Part shown: in pieces, positions 1 to 9,229 of the stretch
Layout of the letters: each line of letters starts with the position of its first letter
Numbering within the stretch: the stretch's first letter is position 1
DNA from: Ruminococcaceae bacterium UBA3753
GTDB taxonomy: Bacteria > Bacillota > Clostridia > Oscillospirales > Acutalibacteraceae
DNA length: 64,000 nt
Assembly: GCA_002372375.1 (NCBI GenBank)
Contig: DFGJ01000041.1
Coordinates: forward strand, 62,001-126,000
Direction: 5' to 3'
The notes under the pieces: generated by a model
Database searches by the model: none
Seen by the model: only the letters and a program-made list of their open reading frames with translations
What the model was told of the DNA's origin: nothing
Translations under genes and position numbers: made by a program

Positions 1-1
1 A

Positions 2-625
2 ATAACTTACATATTCTTGTTTTTTCTGTATGTGGTTTTTCTTCGCAACACTAAATTAGGAGATTTTTTTAACTCCATAACCGAAGGTCTGAAAGAAATG
101 TCGGGCGCCGTTGTTATACTAGTTTTAGCGTGGACTTTGGGAAATTTAACTGCAAATTATTTTAAAATTAGTGTTTTTTTAGAGAACATTATTAAAAGCA
201 ATGTTTCTGTGTTGTGTTGGCTACCCTTCACTTTGTTTTTCATATCAGCTGTATTATCTGTGGCTACCGGCACTTCTTGGGGAACATTCGCTATTCTAAT
301 ACCCGTAGTGTTTCCAATTTTGCAGTCACACGGCGCAGAGCAAGTGTTATTTTCTTCTTTAGCAGCAATTTTGTCAGGTGCTGCTTTTGGAGACAATGTT
401 TCTCCCATTTCCGATACAACCATAATGGTTTCTACAAGTGCTGGTTGTCCTCCGCTTGTGCACTCTTTTACGCAATTCCCGTATGCCGCAATAAATGCAG
501 CAATATCAGCAATTTGCTTCTTGCTGGCTGGATTTGTTCATAATGCCTTTGTTTTGATTTTAATTTCTTTTTTTCTCCTAGGAATAGCTTTATTTTTTAT
601 AAAAAAGTTTAGTTTATACCAATAG
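2..625 (+). CDS. nhaC: NhaC-family Na+/H+ antiporter, C-terminal part
   Basis: The reading frame is open at the left edge, so this is the 3' part of a longer gene. The roughly 208 residues visible contain several hydrophobic membrane helices. They include the family signature GDNVSPISDTTIMVSTSAGC and the preceding GTSWGTFAILIPV helix, both typical of the NhaC branch of Na+/H+ antiporters (PF03553 type). Such proteins exchange cytoplasmic Na+ for external protons across the cell membrane. A sodium/proton role is known for the family; the exact substrate here is inferred, since related members carry lactate/malate or other organic ions. The protein ends in a short basic tail. About 100 nt separate its stop from the promoter assigned to sepF. 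Confidence 0.85.
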   Translation: MTYIFLFFLYVVFLRNTKLGDFFNSITEGLKEMSGAVVILVLAWTLGNLTANYFKISVFLENIIKSNVSVLCWLPFTLFFISAVLSVATGTSWGTFAILIPVVFPILQSHGAEQVLFSSLAAILSGAAFGDNVSPISDTTIMVSTSAGCPPLVHSFTQFPYAAINAAISAICFLLAGFVHNAFVLILISFFLLGIALFFIKKFSLYQ

Positions 626-722
626 TTTAGGCGGCTGTTTCTTTGGCGTAAGTGTATTCCGAATTCTTGTATTTTTAGATGTTTTTTATATAAATTTGTT
701 TTTCCATTTTCTGATTTTTTAA

Positions 723-751
723 TTGTAAAAGTTTTGTACTTCTGTTAACAT
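723..751 (+). promoter_or_regulatory. sigma-A-type promoter before sepF
   Basis: TTGTAA and TAACAT are separated by 17 nt, about 70 nt upstream of the sepF start. It is assigned by eye from the consensus and is moderately convincing. Confidence 0.45.
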
Positions 752-820
752 ATTCGTGTGTTGGTTTGATAGTGGCATTTGTATGGTTGAGTTATTTTTG
801 GCTCTTGGAGGTTAATTTTA

Positions 821-1291
821 GTGCCGAGTTTTATGAGAAAGTTAAAGGAGTTTTGGACTCCGCCAGCAGAAGATTTTGCTGACGAGTATGATCAAGAGGA
901 ACCCGATTTTGGTAATGTGGAAAGTAATGGTAGACGTGCCCACAGGTTAAATAACGACTCCGCTTCTTGCGATGTTAGGAGTAAAAAGGTTGTCAACATC
1001 AATGCTACAGCGCGGCTTCAAGTTGTTATTTGCCGGCCACTGCATTTTGCGGAGGAAATTCGTTCTGTCGCTGATGAGCTTTTGCAATCGCACACCGTTG
1101 TCTTAAACTTAGAGGAAACTGATAAGGAAGCATATAGACGAATAATTGATTTTTTGAGTGGCGTTGCTTATGCAAAGGGCGGAAAAATTAAGCGGATAGC
1201 TACCAATACTTATATAGTTACTCCTTGTAATGTTGATCTTACGGGTGAGGACCTAGTGGATGAGCTTGAGAGTAATGGTGTTTATTTTTAG
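821..1291 (+). CDS. sepF: Cell division protein SepF
   Basis: SepF bundles FtsZ filaments and tethers them to the membrane during septum formation in Gram-positive bacteria. The 156-residue length fits the family. The N-terminus has the short amphipathic membrane anchor (residues 3-12, MRKLKEFWTP), followed by an acidic variable linker. The SepF core occupies about residues 65-150 and contains VVLNLEETDKEAYRRIIDFL and the following GVAYAKGGKIKRIATNTY segment. A GTG start is chosen because TTGGAGG lies 10 nt upstream. The gene is followed 49 nt later by divIVA, as in the ylm/division cluster of Firmicutes, but the usual ylmG and ylmH genes between them are absent. Confidence 0.93.
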   Translation: MPSFMRKLKEFWTPPAEDFADEYDQEEPDFGNVESNGRRAHRLNNDSASCDVRSKKVVNINATARLQVVICRPLHFAEEIRSVADELLQSHTVVLNLEETDKEAYRRIIDFLSGVAYAKGGKIKRIATNTYIVTPCNVDLTGEDLVDELESNGVYF

Positions 1292-1340
1292 TTTCTGTGT
1301 TTTCGCGGTGTTCCAGTACGTAAAAGGGGGTGTGTAAAGA

Positions 1341-2060
1341 ATGGTTATTGATAGTAAGGGGACGTGTCGTTTAAAAAAACGATGGTTTAATGGATATAGT
1401 TCAACTGAAGTCGATGCTTATGTTACCGAGCTGTGCAGAAAAATTCGTAGTTTACAGAGCGAAAATAGTGCGCTCGTTGAAAAAGTTAGGGAGTTAACAG
1501 GAAAGCTTGATTCTTTCATTGCAAAAGAGGAAAGTATACGTAACGCTTTGTTTATGGCTGAAAAGCTGAGTTCTTCTTGTATAAAGGATGCCCAAGAAAA
1601 AGCGGACAAAGTTTTGCATGATGCCGTGTCCAAGTCTAAAGAGATGATAGCAAACTTTAAATACAAGGCCATGGAGCAAAAGGATGTACTTTCGCGTTTG
1701 CGCTTTTGTGTTAAGGAATATCAGAGTAGATTGTTGCTTCTTTTTAAAGAACAGCTTAGTCTGTTGAGGGAATTTGCAACAAAAGATGCGTCTTACAGCG
1801 CGTTATGTACTGAGGTTTGTTCGGAATTGGATAAAATTTCGGAAGAGCGTGACATAGTGAGCTCGAGTGCAGTTACTCCTGCAGACGATACCGGAGAACA
1901 TAGTAAGGATAATTCGGATGATGCAGGCGAAGACTTTAAAGAAAGTAGTTTGTCTGATTCTACTAGTGAAAAATTTAAAGATTTGAAATTTGGCAGCAAC
2001 TATGTTTCGCGCACACCAGTCAAAAAATCATTTTTTGATATATTTAAAAGAGTTACGTGA
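1341..2060 (+). CDS. divIVA: DivIVA-family protein
   Basis: DivIVA proteins are coiled-coil scaffolds that recognise curved membrane at division sites and poles. Residues about 8-70 match the conserved N-terminal module, including KKRWFNGYSSTEVDAYVTEL, followed by a long heptad-rich coiled coil to about residue 150. The C-terminal third is low-complexity and acidic (Ser/Asp/Glu-rich) and ends in a basic FFDIFKR tail. A strong GGGGGTG site precedes the ATG by about 8 nt. The gene lies directly behind sepF in the same orientation and is probably co-transcribed with it. The acidic extension is longer than in small DivIVA proteins such as the B. subtilis one. Confidence 0.9.
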   Translation: MVIDSKGTCRLKKRWFNGYSSTEVDAYVTELCRKIRSLQSENSALVEKVRELTGKLDSFIAKEESIRNALFMAEKLSSSCIKDAQEKADKVLHDAVSKSKEMIANFKYKAMEQKDVLSRLRFCVKEYQSRLLLLFKEQLSLLREFATKDASYSALCTEVCSELDKISEERDIVSSSAVTPADDTGEHSKDNSDDAGEDFKESSLSDSTSEKFKDLKFGSNYVSRTPVKKSFFDIFKRVT

Positions 2061-2158
2061 GTTAATTTGCTTACTTACATCGCTCTGTTTTTTTATGCTG
2101 CGTGTTCTTGTTGCTCTCCGTTCGTGTTGTCTGTATTTTTGTTTTTGGTTGGTTTACT

Positions 2159-3019
2159 GTGCGTTTGGCCGATGTACATAGTGTTAGGTATTTGATGAGA
2201 AAATCTGGTCTGAGTTTTTTACGTAGCTTTGGTCAGAATTTTGTTGTCAGTACTGATGTTGTGGACAGAATCGTAAAATTTAGTGGCATAACAGACCGTG
2301 CAGCTGTTTTAGAGGTAGGTACTGGTCTCGGTGCTCTAACTGAAGTTTTGTGCAAAGTTTCTTCTTACGTTATTTCGGTGGAAATAGATGAAGGACTTTT
2401 TTCTGCCGTAAAAAATCAATTAAAAAAGTATGTTAATTTGCATATTATAAATAAAGATTTTTTAAAGTTGAACTTAGAAGAGCTCTGGGCTGTTCATTTT
2501 CGTGGACTAGACGTCTTTATCTGTGCAAACTTACCTTACTATATAGCGTCATCCATTATTGTAAAGATATTAAGAAGCAGAGTAAAATTTAAGTCCTTGA
2601 CTGTTATGATACAGCGAGAGATGGCTCAAAGAATCTGCGCCCCTGTTGGTTCAAAAAGAACCGGTCCGTTGAGTGTTTTTGTTAACTACTTTTGCGAAGC
2701 TGAATATTTGTTTACTGTTGCGCGCGAAAATTTTTTCCCAGTGCCTAATGTTGAGTCTGCAGTGATTAAACTTACCCGGCGTGTTACTCCAAAAGTTAGT
2801 GTTTTGGACGAAGATTTGTTATTTAGGATCGTTAAACAGAGTTTTCTAAAACGACGAAAAATGTTGAGCAATTCATTGGTACCGTTCAGTGGTGTACCTA
2901 AATCAAGTGCTCTGGAGGTCTTATCTAAGTTAGGTATTAAGACATTGAGGCCTGAAAACTTAACTTTAGAACAGTTTGCGTGCATATCAAACCATTTTAG
3001 CAAAATTATGGTTACATAG
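2159..3019 (+). CDS. rsmA: 16S rRNA (adenine1518-N6/adenine1519-N6)-dimethyltransferase
   Basis: RsmA (KsgA) uses S-adenosylmethionine to dimethylate two adjacent adenines near the 3' end of 16S rRNA during 30S assembly. Visible motifs are SFGQNFV near the N-terminus, the SAM-binding VLEVGTGLGALTEVL, the catalytic NLPYYIAS motif IV, and the FFPVPNVESAVIKL segment. The C-terminal helical domain (FLKRRKMLSNSL) is present. The start is uncertain. GTG at 2159 gives an N-terminus that matches known RsmA length before GQNF. The frame also stays open to a GTG at 2102, and ATG at 2195 is the only ATG. No strong ribosome binding site favours any of them. The gene follows divIVA after about 100 nt. Confidence 0.93.
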   Translation: MRLADVHSVRYLMRKSGLSFLRSFGQNFVVSTDVVDRIVKFSGITDRAAVLEVGTGLGALTEVLCKVSSYVISVEIDEGLFSAVKNQLKKYVNLHIINKDFLKLNLEELWAVHFRGLDVFICANLPYYIASSIIVKILRSRVKFKSLTVMIQREMAQRICAPVGSKRTGPLSVFVNYFCEAEYLFTVARENFFPVPNVESAVIKLTRRVTPKVSVLDEDLLFRIVKQSFLKRRKMLSNSLVPFSGVPKSSALEVLSKLGIKTLRPENLTLEQFACISNHFSKIMVT

Positions 3020-3562
3020 TGCATTGAAATTTTTAGTTTCACCCATTTATGTTAGACGTTTTTATTTCTAAGAAAGCCTCAGAGTCCTCGTTTTTTGAAT
3101 TTTTTATTTTAGGCATATCGCCCGTATCGACTTGCGAGAGTTTTAGGTATCAAGTTTAATTTGGCGACCACCTAGGTTGTGCTGTTCAGATAGAAATAAC
3201 AGCGTTGTCGCACGCGTGTGTTAACATGCTACAGTACTGCATGCGCTGCGCAGTCGTAGCACAAATCACAACACACTGCATTCGGCTAGCTTTCTAAAAA
3301 ATAATACATAAACCACACGGCACCACTGACACAGTGCAGACCGTCGTACGTTATATAAGTTTGGCCACATTGATATCTTAGACTTTTGTGAGATAGTCAC
3401 TTCGAAAATAAAGTTCACCAAATCCATATGATAACCATTCGACAAGCTCGTATGATCCTTAAACGATAAAGAGAACCAAGCTGCATATATGCTTACTAAT
3501 TAAAATAGTAAAACCACGAGCGCGTAGCCAGTTCCTATGCACGTTACAAACATTATAGCAGG
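3020..3562. other. Convergent intergenic region, no gene seen
   Basis: This 543-nt spacer lies between the convergent rsmA and the exported-protein gene on the minus strand. It contains short palindromes, such as CTGCGCAG and a GCTGTT/AACAGC inverted repeat near 3181-3207, but none is followed by a convincing T-run. No open frame with a ribosome binding site was found. It is more G+C-rich around 3120-3360 than most spacers here. Confidence 0.5.
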
Positions 3563-4576
3563 TCACAATGAATCATACGTATTATTCGTTGCTTCAAACA
3601 AAGTAGAAGCTTCTCCAATTTTTTGCACTCTTTCATCTTCATCCTCGTCTTCATCTTCAGCAAGTTCATCTATCTGAGTAAGTGCAAGATTTTTATCAAG
3701 ACTGCCAGCTACATAATTACACATCCGACTGATTTCTTTATCAGCTTTCCTTTCGTTCTCTCTCTGCTCTTTATTCAACAAACCTTCTATTATACCTTTA
3801 AAGCGCTTTTCACTATCTTTAACATTTGAATCATCTAGTTCATTAGACAGCCTTAAAACTATTTCATATATATTGTTTGCAGTAGCCTCTTTGCTAACAT
3901 TTCCATCAATAAACAATTTCGTTAATTCTGCCACTGTATCCTGCCGTGCCAGCCTTACTTTCTTTCTTATGTCACCATCCATACTTTCAGCTCTTTTTGG
4001 ACCTATAATCCCACATAATATGTTGCGAGCAAGTGCACGGACCGCAATTTCACGTTCACGCTTTATTCTTTCAACCTTGCGACTTAAATTTTTTTCTAGT
4101 TCTCTTCTAAAATCATAAACATTTTCCAGTAAAACTCTTCTATCATTCTTACTTCCCCTCGCCAATCGATCACCCACAACTTCAATTCTATTCAAAATAT
4201 TGTCAATCTTTTTTTGCGTTGACTTCTCAGTTACTGTTTCCAAAATTTTCCTAATCCTATTTTCAGTTATTTCTAAACCTTCCGGCAACATTTCTCCATC
4301 AACGGCCTCATCCCACACCCCAAGATCTAGATATAAGCTATAATCTGGACATAAGCTACAAATGGTCTGAACAAAGTCAAAAATGGCCCTAAGTAGACCA
4401 TGTATGATTTTTTTCACAAAACTTTCGAGCTCATTCTCTTTGCTCTGTTTTTTTAAAATTTCTTGAACTCTTGCAGGGTTAAAATTTAAAGCTGCACAGT
4501 AATGGCATTGCGCAATACTTAATAAAACCCCACCCATAACACAACCGCTAGTAACCTTTTTAATTTTTAACGACAT
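3563..4576 (-). CDS. Exported helical protein of unknown function
   Basis: I do not recognise this 337-residue protein. The N-terminus looks like a Sec signal peptide: a basic start (MSLKIKK), a hydrophobic stretch around residues 9-21, then an Ala-containing cleavage region near residue 29 (CAALNF). The rest is strongly charged and predicted to be mostly helical, with Lys/Arg/Glu-rich segments (RKVERIKREREIAVRALARN) suggestive of coiled coil. Near the C-terminus is an acidic run of alternating Glu and Asp. A GGGGGGA ribosome binding site lies 8-9 nt before the ATG, and a good promoter lies upstream. It stands alone between convergent and divergent neighbours. Its layout of own promoter and signal peptide resembles the other exported proteins in this window. 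Confidence 0.75.
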   Translation of the reverse strand: MSLKIKKVTSGCVMGGVLLSIAQCHYCAALNFNPARVQEILKKQSKENELESFVKKIIHGLLRAIFDFVQTICSLCPDYSLYLDLGVWDEAVDGEMLPEGLEITENRIRKILETVTEKSTQKKIDNILNRIEVVGDRLARGSKNDRRVLLENVYDFRRELEKNLSRKVERIKREREIAVRALARNILCGIIGPKRAESMDGDIRKKVRLARQDTVAELTKLFIDGNVSKEATANNIYEIVLRLSNELDDSNVKDSEKRFKGIIEGLLNKEQRENERKADKEISRMCNYVAGSLDKNLALTQIDELAEDEDEDEDERVQKIGEASTLFEATNNTYDSL

Positions 4577-4628
4577 AAAAAAATCCCCCCGAACTAATCA
4601 CAAAAGATAAATTTTAATAACGTATAAT

Positions 4629-4657
4629 ATACTAAATCATTTTCAAAAACATGTCAA
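4629..4657 (-). promoter_or_regulatory. Promoter of the exported helical protein
   Basis: On the minus strand TTGACA is followed after 17 nt by TAGTAT, about 55 nt before the start codon. A TATATT sits 3 nt further downstream. The -35 box is a perfect consensus. Confidence 0.6.
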
Positions 4658-4703
4658 TATACATTTTATCTTTTTTGCAGCTTTTTCAATTTTGGATGCT
4701 TTA

Positions 4704-4714
4704 TGTGCTATAAT
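4704..4714 (+). promoter_or_regulatory. Extended -10 element before the OGG gene
   Basis: TGCTATAAT (extended -10, TGn-TATAAT) lies about 40 nt before the glycosylase start. No clear -35 box is visible, which is common for extended -10 promoters. Confidence 0.4.
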
Positions 4715-4750
4715 TAAAAACAATATAATAACTTTTATGAAAAGAGGGCC

Positions 4751-5605
4751 GTGGTCGTAGAGGGAAAACTAGTAATAAAGAATATAAGTATAGATCTAAA
4801 AAATACTTTTGAGTGCGGGCAGTGCTTTAGATGGAAGGCGGCAGGGAGTGGAACTTATGTAAGTGCCATTTCTGATATGTTGGTGCGTGTTAGCTCTGTG
4901 AAAAATTCTCTTTACATATTTTGGCAAGGTAACTCCATACAAAGTAGTGATGAGTCAATCCAAACTTTTTTCAGAATTTATTTCGACGAATACACGAATT
5001 ATGGCCAGGTTTTAGATAAGCTTTGCTTTAATAGCGAAATTTTAACTAAGGCAGTTAATTTTTCTCCAGGTATAAGAATTTTAAGGCAAGACCCATGGGA
5101 GACGCTTTGTTCTTTTATTATTTCACAAAACAATAATATTCCTAGAATCAAAGGTATAATTGAGAAACTTTGTATTAATTTTGGCCAATATTTGGCAAAC
5201 GGCGTTTATAGTTTTCCGTCAGCGGAAATTTTAAGTTGTCTAAGCGAAGAGGATATTTTGCCGATAAAGTGTGGATTTCGGGCTAAGTATATAATTGATG
5301 CTGCAAAAAAAGTTCACAATAAAGAGGTAAATCTTGAAAAAATTAGGTTTATGACGACGGATTTAGCTAGAAATGAGCTTATGAAAATTAGAGGTGTCGG
5401 ACCAAAAGTAGCCGATTGTACGCTTCTTTATGCTTACCATAAATTAGATGTTGTTCCAAAAGATGTATGGGTAAAGCGTATGATCAGTTTGTTTTTTAAA
5501 AACGACCAAAATTTAACAAATGTTTTCGGAGATTATGCTGGTTTAGCGCAGATTTATTTGTTTAATTACATGAGAAAGGCCCCATATAGTTACTGGAAAA
5601 TATAA
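4751..5605 (+). CDS. ogg: 8-oxoguanine DNA glycosylase/AP lyase (OGG1 type)
   Basis: The enzyme removes 8-oxoguanine opposite cytosine and nicks the abasic strand by beta-elimination in base excision repair. The N-terminal OGG domain (about residues 5-110) carries ECGQCFRW. The HhH-GPD domain follows, with DPWETLCSFIISQNNNIPRI and the helix-hairpin-helix MKIRGVGPKVADC. The likely catalytic residues are Lys219 in GPKVADC and Asp238 in PKDVWVKR; their 19-residue spacing matches human OGG1. Length (284 residues) is normal. The GTG start has AGAGGG only a few nt upstream, which is tight, but an in-frame alternative is lacking. The gene is monocistronic, since a separate promoter follows 9 nt after its stop. 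Confidence 0.92.
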   Translation: MVVEGKLVIKNISIDLKNTFECGQCFRWKAAGSGTYVSAISDMLVRVSSVKNSLYIFWQGNSIQSSDESIQTFFRIYFDEYTNYGQVLDKLCFNSEILTKAVNFSPGIRILRQDPWETLCSFIISQNNNIPRIKGIIEKLCINFGQYLANGVYSFPSAEILSCLSEEDILPIKCGFRAKYIIDAAKKVHNKEVNLEKIRFMTTDLARNELMKIRGVGPKVADCTLLYAYHKLDVVPKDVWVKRMISLFFKNDQNLTNVFGDYAGLAQIYLFNYMRKAPYSYWKI

Positions 5606-5614
5606 AACAACTAG

Positions 5615-5643
5615 TTGATTGTTTTTGAATTTTATGGTATAAT
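5615..5643 (+). promoter_or_regulatory. Promoter of the exported glycine-rich protein
   Basis: TTGATT, a 17-nt spacer and a perfect TATAAT lie 45 nt before the start codon of the next gene. Confidence 0.65.
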
Positions 5644-5687
5644 ACACAGTGTATAGTGTATCTTGTTGTTCGTAAGGAGTAAATGTT

Positions 5688-6530
5688 ATGAATAAAGCGT
5701 TTAGTCTCGCGACGTGCAGTATTTTGGCTGGTTCTGTATCATCCGTTTGTTGCTCAGCGAGTGAATCTTCAAGGCTTTTAGGTAAAGACTCGGACTTTAC
5801 TGGCAATGAAATTTGTTCTGCCGACGAACTTGTAGAATCGGTTTTAAACTGCAGCAGAGATGAAGACGGCCTTTTTAGGGTAAAACTTCTAAGAGACATA
5901 ACATTAATGTCCGATTTAGTTTTGCCGAATGGAACAATTTTAGACCTCAACGGTCACTCTATTGAGTTAGCTGGCGATGCTAGTGTTATTATCGGTAGTA
6001 AAAACTCAAACGACAGTAACGATATTGTTTACGATGATACTGTTTTTGTTGAAATTGTGAATGGGCGTATTGTAGGTTTGCCTGGTATGTATGGTTCGGA
6101 TGGTAAGGTCTCATATAATGCTGCGGAATCAAATGGCGAAGATGGAGTTAGTAGAAAACGTGCTTTAGTTTGTGTGCTAAGTGGTGAACTTAGGATCAGG
6201 GACCTTACAGTAAGTGGAGGAGACGGAGGCGATGGTGGTAATGCTTCTTACACTGAGATATCTCATGTGCCATGGAGTACTCTTGGAAATGGCGGAAATG
6301 GAGGAAATGGCGGAAATGGTGCAGATGTTTTCTTCGTTGAGCCAGGCCATGGGGCCATAGCAGCAAGAGGTGAGTGTAGGTTTGTACCAGGAAAAGGTGG
6401 GGCGGCAGGGAAAGGTTCTGAACCAAATCCAGGTGGGTGGATTTGGCTTGGTGCTAGAGGCACTGATGGTAAAAGCGGTAGCGATGGAGTATTTATAAAT
6501 GATGTAGGGAGCTTTAAGAAGTTGTCTTGA
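5688..6530 (+). CDS. Exported glycine-rich repeat protein of unknown function
   Basis: The 280-residue product begins with a probable signal peptide (MNKAFSLATCSILAGSVSSV, cleavage near residue 24 after CCSA). Residues about 40-130 look beta-rich, with turns such as LDLNGHSIELAG and FVEIVNGRIVGLPG that resemble parallel beta-helix coils (pectate-lyase-like or adhesin folds). From about residue 168 the sequence is dominated by glycine: GGDGGDGGNAS, then three GGN triplets in NGGNGGNGGNG, then GKGGAAGKG. Such segments are collagen- or PGII-like and suit surface exposure. No catalytic motif is seen. AAGGAG lies 8 nt before the ATG, and the promoter is strong. The function is unknown; an adhesin or matrix role is inference only. 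Confidence 0.75.
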   Translation: MNKAFSLATCSILAGSVSSVCCSASESSRLLGKDSDFTGNEICSADELVESVLNCSRDEDGLFRVKLLRDITLMSDLVLPNGTILDLNGHSIELAGDASVIIGSKNSNDSNDIVYDDTVFVEIVNGRIVGLPGMYGSDGKVSYNAAESNGEDGVSRKRALVCVLSGELRIRDLTVSGGDGGDGGNASYTEISHVPWSTLGNGGNGGNGGNGADVFFVEPGHGAIAARGECRFVPGKGGAAGKGSEPNPGGWIWLGARGTDGKSGSDGVFINDVGSFKKLS

Positions 6531-6826
6531 TTGCTCGTCTCTGTTTTGTTTAGTGTAGTTTCTCTAGAGTTTCGGCTTACAAAAGTGCGTTTTGTGCGCT
6601 GGGGTCTTTTGTGAGGACTTGGTTCCACACGGTGGGTAAAAGCTTCGAGCACGCCGGTTTGGATGCACTTTCAACAGTGGTGCGCGCGGGTGGATTGTAT
6701 GATTGAGTAGTGTTAGCAGTGCTTTGAAGCCCACGGTTAGCAGCAGGACTTTAATGTTGACACTGTAGGTTTGAAGTGTGTTCACAGAGTGCTACTGTCT
6801 CGGTTTAGACCGTCTTCAGGAGATTC
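6531..6826. other. Convergent spacer, nothing recognised
   Basis: The 296-nt spacer between the glycine-rich gene and the convergent pheT has no supported gene. A short CGGTTTAGACCG palindrome lies just beyond pheT (6801-6812) but lacks a T-run. Confidence 0.4.
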
Positions 6827-9229
6827 CTACCTTGCCTTATTTTTAGCAAGGGTTCTGAGTTCTATACCCGCACCTTTTAAGGCTGACAACATCTTGTTAA
6901 AGCTTTCATTTACTTCTTCCTCTGTCAAAGTACGATCTTTTGCTCTAAAAATCAATCTAAAAGCTAAACTTTTTTTATTTTTTGGGATCTGTGGTCCTCT
7001 ATAAATATCAAATAACTCAGTACCCACTAACTTACTGCTAGCATAGTCCTTTATTAGAGTTTCGAGAAATTCTACAGTCAAGTCTTCATCGCAGGTAAGT
7101 GATACATCACGTACTATTGTTGGGTAATTTGGTATACGCTCATAAGTGATTTCTTTGTCGCTGTATTTGAAAATTTGGTCTATGTCTATATTGAATAGAT
7201 AAGTATTACTAGGCAATTCATAATTTTGTGCTACAGAAGGATGTATTTTTCCCGCATATCCAAAATTTGATGAATCTCTACTAAAAACTCTAGCACATAT
7301 TCCAGGATGCAGAAAATGGTACTTGCTTTCATTTGTAAACCTAAAGTCTCTAATATTTAATTTTCTAAATAGCTCTTCCAAAATTCCCTTTATATAGAAA
7401 AAATCAATATTATCCCCATAAAATCCAGCGATTAAATGTTCAATTTCTTGCGGCTTAGAGCTACTTTCTTCCAGCTTATAAATTTTAGCAATTTCGAAAC
7501 ACTTTACCTCTGTGTTTTTGTAATTAAAATTGTTTCTCAAAACTTTAAGCAAAGATGATTCCAAAAACGGTCTCATTAGACTGGTCTCCAAGCCAAGTGG
7601 ATTGGAAATTCCGACGGTTCCCCTTTCGTGATCTTCTTTGTCAAGCAACAATTTTTCATAAAAATCAGGACTCTCAAACGGCGAGGTTAAAATCTCAGTA
7701 AGCCCTAATCCTTGCATTATAAAACAAACTTTCTCTTTGAAAGAATCATACTTTGTAGTCTTGCTAAAACTCGTACCCTTAAGTGTGGTAGAAATTATGT
7801 TGTTATATCCATAAAATCTTGCAATTTCTTCAGCAATATCATACTGATTGTTTACATCGGCCCTAAAATACGGCACTGTAACTTTGTTTTTTTCTAATAC
7901 AAATCCCAATCGCTCTAAAATACTTTTCATTTCATCAAGGGATAAATTAATGTTTAAAAACTTATTAACAAATCTCGTATCAAGAGTTATTTCCACTTTT
8001 TTACTTTTGTTGGTACCAACTTCATATACTTTGCTTGCACAACTACACTGGCAGTACTTTTTTAGCAAGTAACACGCCCGGTTCATCGCGAAAACACAAT
8101 TTTCTTTTGGCAAGCCTTTCTCATAGCGCGATGATGCTTCAGTTCTAACATTGTGGCGTTTGGAAGATTTCCTAATTGATATAGGGTCAAAATTTGCTGA
8201 TTCCAAAATTACAGTTCTTGTTGAATCTTTTATGCCACTATCAAGTCCCCCCATAACTCCAGCAAGCGCTATTGGCTGTACACTATCGGAAATAACTAAA
8301 TCCTCAGGGGTCAAATTTAGGTTCGTACCGTCTAAAGTAATTAACCTTTCGCCTTCTTTTGCAAGTCGTGCAACTATACTTTTTCCGTGCACACAGTCAT
8401 AATCAAATGCATGAAGAGGCTGACCATATTCCAACATCACAAAATTTGTTATGTCTACGACATTGTTTATGGATTTAACACCCATAGAACGAAGTCTGGA
8501 CTTTATAAAATTTGGAGATTCCCCAACCACTATGCCCTCTATTATCCTAGCGCTGTAATAAGGGCAAAGAACACTATTTTCCACATTTAAGTTCAAGTTG
8601 GATTTATTGCTCTCTTCAAAAACCACAAAATCTGATTCATCAAAAGCTATCAGTTTTGTCCTAAAAGTAGCAGCAGCCTCTCTCGCCAAGCCAATGACAG
8701 ACAAACAATCTGGCCTGTTTGGTGTTATTTCAAAGTCTATTATATAATCATCTAAATCTAAGATATCGTTTACATCCTTACCTATTTCGGTGCCTTGACT
8801 AAAAATGTAAATCCCTTCGTCTGCAATATTCTTGTTACTCAAGCCCAACTCAGATAATGAGCACATCATTCCTTCACTCTTCATGCCTCGCAAGGTAGAA
8901 CTTTTTATCTTAACGTTCTCAGGTAACACGGCACCATCAAGTGCCACGGGAACTACATCATTTACTTTAAAATTTTTAGCGCCGGTAACAATTTGCAGCA
9001 TACTCCCGTATTTTTCTGTAACGTCCACTTTGCAAACAACCAGTCTTTCCGCATTTGGGTGCTTAACTATAGAAGCCACTTGACCAGTCACTACATTTTT
9101 CAGATGCATACCCACAGTCTCATACGTCTCTACCTTAGACCCAGACATAGTCATGGCGTCACAAAATTCCTTTATATCCACGTCAGGCAAACTTACATAC
9201 TTTTTAAGCCACTTGAAAGATACTTTCAT
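6827..9229 (-). CDS. pheT: Phenylalanine-tRNA ligase beta subunit
   Basis: PheT is the large subunit of the alpha2-beta2 enzyme that charges tRNA-Phe. It holds the editing site and tRNA-binding elements. The about 800-residue length is typical. In order it has an EMAP-type tRNA-binding domain (residues about 36-145, HPNAERLVVCKVDV and MKSEGMMCSLSELGL), the B3/B4 editing domain (about 205-375, with GQPLHAFDYD), the B5 domain, a catalytic-like core and a C-terminal FDX-ACB domain that begins near YERIPNYPTIVRDVSLTCDE. The ATG at 9229 is chosen over the TTG four codons upstream because GAGG lies 6-7 nt before it and MKVSFKWLKKYV is the usual N-terminus. pheS lies upstream in the same direction, but 724 nt away. 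Confidence 0.97.
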   Translation of the reverse strand: MKVSFKWLKKYVSLPDVDIKEFCDAMTMSGSKVETYETVGMHLKNVVTGQVASIVKHPNAERLVVCKVDVTEKYGSMLQIVTGAKNFKVNDVVPVALDGAVLPENVKIKSSTLRGMKSEGMMCSLSELGLSNKNIADEGIYIFSQGTEIGKDVNDILDLDDYIIDFEITPNRPDCLSVIGLAREAAATFRTKLIAFDESDFVVFEESNKSNLNLNVENSVLCPYYSARIIEGIVVGESPNFIKSRLRSMGVKSINNVVDITNFVMLEYGQPLHAFDYDCVHGKSIVARLAKEGERLITLDGTNLNLTPEDLVISDSVQPIALAGVMGGLDSGIKDSTRTVILESANFDPISIRKSSKRHNVRTEASSRYEKGLPKENCVFAMNRACYLLKKYCQCSCASKVYEVGTNKSKKVEITLDTRFVNKFLNINLSLDEMKSILERLGFVLEKNKVTVPYFRADVNNQYDIAEEIARFYGYNNIISTTLKGTSFSKTTKYDSFKEKVCFIMQGLGLTEILTSPFESPDFYEKLLLDKEDHERGTVGISNPLGLETSLMRPFLESSLLKVLRNNFNYKNTEVKCFEIAKIYKLEESSSKPQEIEHLIAGFYGDNIDFFYIKGILEELFRKLNIRDFRFTNESKYHFLHPGICARVFSRDSSNFGYAGKIHPSVAQNYELPSNTYLFNIDIDQIFKYSDKEITYERIPNYPTIVRDVSLTCDEDLTVEFLETLIKDYASSKLVGTELFDIYRGPQIPKNKKSLAFRLIFRAKDRTLTEEEVNESFNKMLSALKGAGIELRTLAKNKAR

